DNA of 64,000 bases from Centroberyx gerrardi (lineage: Eukaryota; Chordata; Actinopteri; Beryciformes; Berycidae). The notes below the pieces were generated by a model. The model was not told the DNA's origin. It searched no databases and saw nothing but the letters and a program-made list of their open reading frames with translations. The position numbers and the translations under genes were made by a program. The stretch lies in the NCBI RefSeq assembly GCF_048128805.1, contig NC_136010.1, positions 28,321,980-28,385,979 of the forward strand, in the 5' to 3' direction. Shown here piece after piece: positions 56,120 through 64,000 of this stretch. Within the stretch, counting starts at the first letter, position 1; every line of letters starts with the position of its first letter.

Positions 56120-56690
56120 GGCTGCGATATCACACCTCCAGGACGAAAAAGAATCCCTCGACGAAGACTAGACAGCTTTACCATCTATGCCCGTGGACAT
56201 TAATGCTCGTCCATCGCATCTTTCGCTAGTCTACTACTCTTGCTACTCGTTCCGTTCGCGGCAGCGCAGTCCAGCCTGCGGACCGGGTTGTGGACGCGGT
56301 GCAGACTGCATTAAAGTGAGCGTGCGGCGGCGGAGCGAGGCTCTCTTCCGTACAGTCCCGTCTGCCAGAGGGCTGGTTTCACATTACTTTAGATGGGGCA
56401 TGGGGTCAGCGTCGAGACTGTTTAATGAAAACCAAGCTTACTCTGTCCGTCAAGTGCGGTGCAGCCTCTAGGTTTCAGTTAAAGCAACATCAGCTGGCTT
56501 ATTTTGTACATGATTTTTCAAAATTTTAGGCAAGGCTACTGGAAAAATAAAGCAGGGGCGTCAAGTCACTAAACCTCAAGCTGCTATGGCAAAGTCCCTG
56601 CATCTAAAGCCAAAACTTCCAAACCTGTGAATATCCACTCAATTACTGGGGACAAGATAGAACAATGACTGACAAGGTATTATTATTTGG
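56120..56690. promoter_or_regulatory. mmp23 upstream region
   Basis: Positions 56180-56400 are GC-richer with several CpGs. A 94-codon plus-strand frame there shows no family signature. Promoter role is inferred from position before the mmp23 start. Confidence 0.35.
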
Positions 56691-56692
56691 AC

Positions 56693-56850
56693 CTCGTTGT
56701 CAAAGTGGGGTCCGGGGACCGGGGACCCCCCTGGGGTCTCCCATCAAAATGAACGAATTGTTCATTTTGTTCCCAATTACATAATGTACAAGAATGGCTA
56801 TTCTCATCATAATTTAATCTAATAAATTTTATTCTCACCACCATAATCCC
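56693..56850. mobile_element. hAT-type MITE fragment (GGGGTCC type)
   Basis: TCAAAGTGGGGTCCGGGGAC and GGGGTCTCCCATCAAAATG match the left half of the family seen at 1174-1484. Confidence 0.45.
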
Positions 56851-57175
56851 ACCACGGAGCTCATTCATATTTAAACTACGTGTTATGCAATCACAGATGT
56901 GAGTTTATAGCCTATAGGCTATTATCATTAACCTGTTATGCGGTCAAATGTAGGCTATGCGTTTATCGGGTATTCAACAGCTTCCAACGTGACCCAGCCA
57001 ATCAGAAATGAGGATTGAAACGATTCTACTTCTCAAGTCACAACCTTTCAGAACGGTTAGGTTATTATGCTGCATTCAAGTCATGTGGGAAACATGGTAG
57101 ATACGAGTTTCCTACTAGAAAATACTGTTCATTCAGCTTTCAGATAGTAAATACTTTTTTTTTTTTTAAAGAAAA

Positions 57176-57350
57176 GATTAGACCGATATATCAGTTTGCA
57201 GATATATGGGCCCAATATCGTCCTTTTATTAAAAGTTGGATATCAGTCAGTGTTTGATTGCATTTGTTGTAGAATTGATCAATTCTGGTTGTTGGAAGCC
57301 CTGAAGTTGAGTTGATTCTGATACAACATTTTGAAATCAGATCAGCCAGT
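57176..57350 (-). mobile_element. GATATCGG-family MITE fragment
   Basis: ATTAGACCGATATATCAG with TAGAATTGATCAATTCTGG and GAAGCCCTGAAGTTGAG, a partial reverse-orientation copy. Confidence 0.6.
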
Positions 57351-58490
57351 AGATGTAGCTAGATCAAAACGAAAAAAAAAAAAAATCAAAATTTTCTTTC
57401 TAATAAAGACATCTTTGACTAAAAAGTCTTTGGTCATTCCAGCCGCCATAAAACATAGGCGGAAGAAAAAAAGCGGAAGAAAAAGTTATTTTTGCTCATG
57501 GCAGCAAGTACTGTCGGGAATATTGTAGCCTATTTGCCACTTGAGCCGAGAATAACCCAAAAAGTGATAAATACTTCAGAGGAAAGTGGGAATTTTCTGT
57601 GATAGGTTTAGGGGTGGATAGCAAGGAAGTCATGTCAGCAACTGATGGAAAAAGTGATGTAGGCCTATACAACAACTTTTGGCTAATAAATTCATTACAC
57701 AAATACATGTCCACCTCTTCATTCTACTGGTGCAGTACAAAGTAGTTTATCTCTGTACTGATTGATTTGTAGAATAAAAATAGCCACTAAAAAACCCTAA
57801 TTTAAAAAACATCTAATTTTTGAAAGCAGCAAAGATTGGAGGGGTCTTAAAAAGCCTATGGCTGTAATATAAAGCCATAACTATGGGCTAATGAAAAATA
57901 TTAAGTAGCAAATAAGAGCTTACAAGGAGCATGTGAAGACAGCATTATTACCAACTGATTTAACACTGACCATAGTAATTGTGTTGTCTCTATTGATCAA
58001 ATTGAATCAACAGATCATTTGTTTTCCTGTTTTTTCCTGTTTTGTAAAATATTCTATGAAGATATGTGTTTGGCTGGAATCCAATATATTTAGACAATAT
58101 AGAGACAATGTGGTCTTCGCTATGGTGTTAGATAATAAGAAGGCAGACTTTATAATCAATTATTTATCCTAATGTTTGGGAAATTCTTTATTCACAAATA
58201 AAAATATGTACAAACCAAGCAAGTTCTCTGCGTTTGAAAATAACAACAACTAGGCTGATGCATAACCACTCCAGATCACTGAAATGTATGAAGAGAAACA
58301 ATGAAAACATTCTAGTGACATTGCTTCAGGAATTGTGGAAGATGTTCAGTTTTATAGACTGTTTTCACTCTTTATGTATTCTTATCTATTTTTACGTTAT
58401 CTCGGAGTTTTCCGTTTTGTTATGTTGTGCCTTGCTTTAAATACAACAGCCTGATGTACAAATTGTTTACATAATTCCACAGTATTAAAA
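57351..58490. other. Intergenic stretch, nothing recognised
   Basis: AT-rich DNA between mmp23 and ubiad1, with scattered short frames and no clear repeat ends. Confidence 0.45.
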
Positions 58491-58559
58491 ACACTAGGCG
58501 GAACTATTCGTATGAGACGCGTTTCCCACGTCCTCTATGTGCTGGTGCGCTTCTGGTAG

Positions 58560-58751
58560 TAGGAGGAAATGGCGCCCGTCAGGTGCAGCAGGGTTCACAG
58601 TGGCCAACCAGTCAAATACCCTCGAAATTGACACGTAGCTAACTGTCCACTCACCGAACCAGGCTGAGACCTGTGTGTTGGATGCGGTCACAGAAATATG
58701 CTTTTACATGGCGTGAAAACTAGTTTATCTCGGAAAATAAAGACATAACAG
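58560..58751 (+). promoter_or_regulatory. ubiad1 promoter and probable 5' untranslated exon
   Basis: A locally GC-richer stretch ends in the donor ACAG|GTATGG at 58751, which would splice to the acceptor at 59779 upstream of the ubiad1 ATG. The start of transcription is not visible. Confidence 0.4.
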
Positions 58752-59239
58752 GTATGGGCTGCTGTCGGACATTTCATCCCCTCTTACCCTGTAGAAATAA
58801 CGTTAGCTTGCTAGCTAGCCAGTTAGCTTTAATCCCATAATCTCAGTCACTAGTTAGCTTGTTGTTATTTGCCCACCATGACTGCGATGCCCTTATCTGA
58901 ATGACAAGAAATAGTTGTTAATTGTATAAGTTTCCCCTCAAAACTGTTTTTTTTCTCCAAGAGGTGTGAATGGGTGATATTTGGGGAAATGTCACATGTG
59001 TTGGGTAGCTAAGGAATTGGCTAGTGCTCCTTTAGCTATAAAGTCAGCTATTCCAATGTGAAAATGAAGATAGCGAGCTGTTACAGTACTTCTTCATGTA
59101 ACTGGCTACTATACAGCGATATCAGCAGTAATTTTAGTGAATTTCTTTCGCTGCTAAAATACTTGAGTATTCCCACTGCCCTATGGACTTGCTTGAAACA
59201 CTCCAACAGGTCTGTTGTAATATTACAATATATATGTTG

Positions 59240-59700
59240 TGCTTAGCCCCGATACGCTCTCTTGCATGGAGATAACATCACACCAAACACCAAAAAAAAA
59301 GCAGTCAGTTTAATACTGCCTTGCTTATAGTAAAATGTACATGGTAGAACATGAGTTAAAACCTATGTCGAATCTTTTGGAGCCACTCTTTTATTCGGCA
59401 TACACCAAGTATGACTTATTACAATGAAACTTCATATTCCCACTGTCCTCTTTCACTAAAATACACTGTGGTGGGCGGCACCAAGGACTGTGAACCACTT
59501 CCAAAACCAGAGGATTTTATTGAAATAAGGTGCTGCTTCATGGATCATCTATATGCCGAATTTACTAGAAGACCCTAATAATTTGCGAAAGATCTTAAAA
59601 TTTGTTCCACCAGTTAAGTACCATTTCCAATAAGCAAGGCAACATTAAACTGCCGGATTTCTGAATGGAGTTAGGTGTGATGTTCTCTCCTTACAAGGGC
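59240..59700. mobile_element. Foldback MITE, GCCGAATT family, copy 5
   Basis: Left arm begins ACGCTCTCTTGCATGGAG; right arm holds TATATGCCGAATTTAC and AAGCAAGGCAACATTAAACT, and ends ATGTTCTCTCCTTACAAGGG. It lies in the first ubiad1 intron, 80 bases before the coding exon. Confidence 0.7.
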
Positions 59701-59840
59701 CAACTTGGGGTTGTGGTGTGTGCTGTACTCTGCCAACTGTATTTCTAGTCATGTTGCTGATATATTTTTATCGACACAGGAACACCAGACACTTTGGCGT
59801 TCAGGAGCATCTCTGGTACTGTGGAAACCCTTGCGGAGGA

Positions 59841-62181
59841 ATGGCCAAAGAGGCGAAACAAAGCAGGGCGGAAACATTTGTTTTGGCTGGATCAAACGGT
59901 CACAACGGCCAACAATGGCAGACCAGTTTGAATAACATGGTGCACAATCACCACCTGGGCGGCCAGCACATGTCCAGGATGGCCCGGGTGACGTCTGACG
60001 TGAGGCAAAAGTGCGCCGCCTACGTCCTGGCGCTGAGGCCGTGGAGCTTCAGTGCCTCGCTCACGCCGGTGGCCCTCGGCAGCGCCCTGGCCTACAAACT
60101 GGACGGCTCGGTGGACTTGGTCATCCTCATGGTGTGCGCGGTGGCTGTCCTCGTGGTCCATGGGGCGGGCAACCTCGTAAACACCTACTATGACTTCTCC
60201 AAAGGGATTGACCACAAGAAGAGCGACGATAGGACTCTCGTGGACGAGATCTTGGCTCCGCAGGATGTGGTCATGTTCGGAGCGGTGTTATATTCCGTGG
60301 GGTGCTTGTGCGCCACGCTGCTGTACTTCCTGTCCACGCTGAGACTGGAGCACCTTGCCCTTATTTACTTTGGAGGGCTCTCCAGCTCTTTTCTATACAC
60401 CGGAGGTGGGTGAAATATTAACTTGATTCTCTTGGATCGCTGCCTCGCTGTTCACACAAACGCCTTACTTTAAAGCTGCACCAGGCGTCTTTGCACGTCT
60501 CCAAATGGCAGAGGTAACTGTTTGTAAAATTTGAATTTGAATACCCAGAAATCCTGTAATGTGACGTCAGCAAACCGCACACAGCACACTCATGTTTACC
60601 AACGCGGTGGTGATGCTGTATACCAAAGAGACGAGAGAGACAAAATATCTAACATTGGTGAGTCCAGCTTTCTCTGGAGACAGTTTGGATTTCACTCTGA
60701 AGTTTTGATTAGTCACTTCCTGCGGGCGGAGAAGTGACCATACCCGACACCAACATTTAATTCGGATGAACAGGGTGAATCTACAGCATCTTTATTAGTG
60801 GGGATGGGACTCTCTTCTCGGTTGCAGCCCCACTTTGTGATTTAGCCTGATAAGAATTGAATGAATAAGAATTTTCACATAAAAATCTTTGCCTGGTGTA
60901 GCTTTAAAGAACGGCGTTACTATTATTATTATTATTATTATTATTATTATCATCATAATCTCAATCAGAAACTCTAAACTTAAAGCAATATTGCACTTAG
61001 TTTTAACATGGGGGTTGTTCGTCACTTGACCGCCATGAAAACCAGAATATAAACTAATCACCAAGATCGGATGCAGCTGGACGAGTTTGTAGCATTAGGA
61101 TTTTTACTTCCCATTCATTTGAATGAGGCCTGAAAATAGACTGAAAACTGACTTTAACACGTTGGTGAACAGATTCAACAACAGATCCTGCTGCTGTGAT
61201 TTTCAACTGACTGTGGGTCCAACGTTTTAGAACATCATTTCACCAAATAGCATTTTTATTGATAGAAGAGAACATAGTGGAGGGATACCATTTAGGAGAG
61301 ATAGTTCCTGTTTGGGAAACCAGATCTACTTTTATTTTTGAATACTAGTCTAATTTTAGTGTAAACCAAGAATAGAAATGCACAATGACGACTGACCAAG
61401 GACTGCTTTGTTGTCTTAAAAGCAGGATCTGTTGTTGAATCTGTTCACCAACGTGTTAAATGTCAGTTTTCAGTCTATTTTGTGGCCTCATTCAAATGAA
61501 TGGGAAGTAAAAATCTGAACGCTACAAACTCGTCCAGCTGCATCTGATCTTGCTGAGTAGTTTATATTCTGGTTTTCATGGTGGTCAAGTGCCAAATAAC
61601 CCCCATGTTAAAACTAAGTGGAATATTGCTTTGAGAACCAATGTACTAAAGTTTACACATGCCCACCGCTTGCTCTCCCCCCCCCCCCCCCAGGCATCGG
61701 CCTCAAGTACGTGGCGCTGGGCGACGTGGTCATCCTCATCACCTTCGGCCCGCTGGCGGTCATGTTCGCCCACGCCGTGCAGGTGGGCTACCTGTCGGTG
61801 CTGCCGCTGGTGTACGCCGTGCCGCTGGCCCTCAACACGGAGGCCATCCTGCACAGCAACAACACCCGAGACATGGACTCTGACAAGCAGGCGGGCATCG
61901 TCACGCTCGCCATCCTGGTGGGGCCCACGCTGTCCTACGTGCTGTACAACCTGCTGCTGTTCGTGCCCTACGTGCTCTTCTGCATCCTGGCCACGCGCTA
62001 CACCATCAGCATGGCCCTGCCTCTGCTCACGCTGCCCATGGCCTTCCCCCTGGAGAAGCAGTTCCGCAGCCGGTGCTACGCCAAGATCCCGCAGAAGACG
62101 GCCAAGCTCAACCTCCTCATGGGACTTTTCTACGTCTTCGGGATCATCCTGGCGCCGCCCGGCAGCTTGCCGTTACTGTGA
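59841..62181 (+). CDS. ubiad1: UbiA prenyltransferase domain-containing protein 1
   Basis: Two coding exons, 59841-60405 and 61694-62181, joined in phase, give 350 residues (338 in human). The enzyme attaches a geranylgeranyl chain to menadione to make vitamin K2 (MK-4), and is also implicated in CoQ10 synthesis and in HMG-CoA reductase degradation. It is an ER/Golgi polytopic membrane protein. The first 50 residues are Asn/His-rich and diverged. From [15 protein letters not shown] (57-71) onward it is highly conserved, with the first Asp-rich motif [17 protein letters not shown] (114-130) and the second NNTRDMDSD (244-252). Hydrophobic helices fill the rest to [11 protein letters not shown]. 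The ATG chosen is the first after the acceptor at 59779; an in-frame ATG at 59718 lies in intron sequence. The intron 1 acceptor follows a run of about 14 C. Confidence 0.97.
60471..60909. mobile_element. TTAA-flanked MITE, GCTGCACCAGGC type
   Basis: TTTAAAGCTGCACCAGGCG at the left and GCCTGGTGTAGCTTTAAAG at the right, bordered by TTAA. Interior includes GTGACGTCAGCAAACCGC. No coding. In the ubiad1 coding intron. Confidence 0.75.
60919..60952 (+). repeat. (ATT)n microsatellite
   Basis: About 11 ATT/TTA units between the two MITEs in the ubiad1 intron. Confidence 0.85.
60980..61634. mobile_element. Long foldback MITE
   Basis: Arms of about 220 bases, 60980-61200 and 61420-61634, are inverted copies with only scattered differences: AAGCAATATTGCACTTAG on the left, CTAAGTGGAATATTGCTTT on the right. 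The left end starts at TTAA. The spacer is about 220 bases. In the ubiad1 coding intron, ending 60 bases before exon 2. Confidence 0.85.
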
Positions 62182-62328
62182 TTCACTAGCTTTTGCCGTT
62201 TTCTATTTTTTTTTTTCTTTGTCGTCATCGTCGTTTTAATACAGACTAGTTTATGTACGTCTTTGTATTTGTACCGATTTGTTTGAGGAGTTTCACTGGC
62301 TTTAATTTATTGTCTAATTTATAAGCTG

Positions 62329-62334
62329 AATAAA
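62329..62334 (+). terminator. ubiad1 poly(A) signal
   Basis: AATAAA about 150 bases after the ubiad1 stop codon. Confidence 0.65.
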
Positions 62335-62689
62335 AATTGTTAGTTTAGTTCCTCCTCTGCGACACTGAGGGTGTAATCAGACATGTATTTTTTTTCAGTA
62401 TTAAGCCCACAATAATGTGCGCTGGTTTAAGTCAGAAGTGTTGGTGTCATTTTATTACGATAGAGGTAGGACACGGTTTCTTCATATGACAGACAATAAA
62501 GGAAGTTGCCATATTCTTAGTTCCTCACAACACAACACTGACGCCCAAAACGTCAACGTCAAACCAGTTATTAACATTGCACTCTCTTTATGGTACGCAA
62601 TGTTAGTTTGTTCATTGTTGACTCCTTTGGAGAGCCAAAATTGATTTCACTGGATTCTAATAAACCTCATTGAATCTGATGGGCTATGT

Positions 62690-63060
62690 CATTGTCAACT
62701 AAGCTGGTGAGTCAATTTCTATTCAAAAACCTGGCAGTAAAATGTTGCCTTGCTTACTGGCAAACTTACACATCTCATAGAACATTTAACTTTTTTTCTT
62801 TTAGAATTGGTTCACACTCCTCATGGTGCATTTCCGCTGAAAGAAGACTGAAGGAATGAGAGGCAAACCAGTTTAAGTTGAACTTTTTTTTTAAAATAAG
62901 TGCTGTTTGGTGGATTATATGTATGCCGAATTGAAGAGTAGACCCTATTTATTCATAAAATGTCTTCTGTCTTGTTCTGACAGCTGTTTATATTTCACGA
63001 CATGCAAGACAACATGAAATTGTCAGATTTTTGAACAGAGTCGCATTCTCTCCAAACAAA
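62690..63060. mobile_element. Foldback MITE, GCCGAATT family, copy 6
   Basis: Left arm GGCAGTAAAATGTTGCCTTG and CTTACTGGCAAAC; right arm TATGCCGAATTGAAGAGTAG and GACATGCAAGACAACATGAA, ending GCATTCTCTCC. Confidence 0.65.
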
Positions 63061-64000
63061 AGGTTATACAGGAATCCATGGAGTTGTGTGGCTGGGTTGT
63101 CGTCGGCAGGGGGCGCTATTGGACAATAAAGCAATATCACTAAACCTTTTTAGTTGAGACGTTAATATAAAACCTGCTTGGTACTGTCTAGCAATATAAT
63201 TTGCTACAGTCAGTAGAATAACAATGTAAGTACAATGTAAATGTCCTGTCTATAAGAGACCATGGGTCGGAAATATCCGTTTATCTTGTACAGGTATAAT
63301 GTTTTATTCTTTATAAATGTACTCAATGTAAAGATAGTTTGTAGCTGTCTACCTGCTCTTGCTAGCTACCTGCGCATCCTGTCTTTTTGGTTTAAGTTAA
63401 AGCGGGAACTAGACTATGCCAAGGCCGATATAAAAGTTAGACACAAAGTCTTGTAAAATACAGAAGTAATCAAGTAGCGAACACAGTGCTTTCTATAGAG
63501 GTCAAAATGTTTTTTGTTAAAACAAATATTGATTGTATTCATTTTCAAATAGTATAAAAAGAGGTTTTATATTAGGTCTACTGAATTTTAATTTGTCAAT
63601 ATGATATTACTAACAAGATAAGTTCAGGGTTAGTTGAATTAAGTAGAATTCACTTTCTTTTGTCTTACTGACATGATAGAGGCCAAATAATACTGTATAG
63701 CTTTTAACAACAAATAAAATCAGCACATAAATGTTCACAAATTGAATTGATTTAATACAGGGAGGATATTTTTGAGCAAGTCAATGATTCAATATCATTG
63801 CATTCATGTTTTATTTGGTGTGATACGTTAACATAATGAAACAGAAATGTCAGTGTTAGCATGATAATGTCTGTAGCATTACATATAACAAGGCGCACTA
63901 GTTGCACTTTTTACTGACAGACAAACGTGTGTTATGCTTGATATATGCACTCATGCTATTCGTAGTCAATGTAGCAATAGACATTTATTTATCGATTTTT
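63061..64000. other. Intergenic stretch, nothing recognised
   Basis: AT-rich DNA to the end of the window. No gene, RNA or repeat end was identified. Confidence 0.45.

Noticed and set aside
56187-56471. 94-codon frame upstream of mmp23 as a separate gene
   Set aside because: Composition fits a CpG-rich promoter region. No family signature or splice context was seen.
59718-59840. Upstream in-frame start for ubiad1 with a hydrophobic N terminus
   Set aside because: A good acceptor (TCGACACAG) at 59779 places this ATG in the intron, and the hydrophobic run is not found in the family.
61550-62239. Long Arg/Ser/Trp-rich frame over ubiad1 exon 2
   Set aside because: It is an off-frame reading of the GC-rich ubiad1 exon; the correct frame gives [18 protein letters not shown].

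Overview
This window is nuclear DNA from a ray-finned fish, very probably a teleost. Genes have many short GT-AG exons spread over AT-rich introns. Dinucleotide microsatellites are frequent. Families of short DNA transposons (hAT-, Tc1-, Harbinger- and TTAA-flanked) typical of teleosts are everywhere, with LINE tails, one tRNA-derived SINE and two solo LTRs. The encoded proteins are clear orthologues of vertebrate genes.

Layout, left to right. (1) 2-8381, plus: LRRC47, seven coding exons, apparently complete from the first ATG. (2) 9630-10726, plus: a single-exon gene of 329 codons that I do not recognise, with a TATA box about 107 bases before its ATG. (3) 12499-11399, minus: SMIM1 (the Vel blood-group protein in human), two very short coding exons. 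LRRC47 and SMIM1 converge tail to tail, as recalled for human 1p36, with the unknown gene between their 3' ends. (4) 13.1-19.8 kb: no gene, but several well-delimited mobile elements, including a solo LTR nested in a TTAA-flanked element and an element packed with CTCGTTATAACGAG palindromes. (5) 23025-19835, minus: TSEN2, catalytic subunit of the tRNA splicing endonuclease, twelve exons. (6) 23.1-30.1 kb: repeats only. (7) 31789-46457, plus: CDK11 (PITSLRE kinase), nineteen coding exons, with a probable 5' untranslated exon near 30.2 kb. (8) 56119-48386, minus: MMP23, eight exons, convergent with CDK11; the CDK11B-MMP23B pairing is also found in human. (9) 59841-62181, plus: UBIAD1, two coding exons. 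The last 1.6 kb has only a foldback MITE.

Exon boundaries were derived by reading splice sites against remembered human proteins and checking that phases add up. The resulting lengths are LRRC47 561, SMIM1 72, TSEN2 430, CDK11 789, MMP23 385 and UBIAD1 350 residues, all near the usual family lengths. The genes do not form an operon or a shared pathway; what they share is conserved linkage, mostly to human 1p36, except TSEN2, which is on 3p25 in human. I saw no unknown multi-gene system. The least explained items are the intronless TATA-driven gene, an apparent GC-AG intron in MMP23, loss of the recalled p58 internal start Met in CDK11, and the palindrome-rich and foldback elements.
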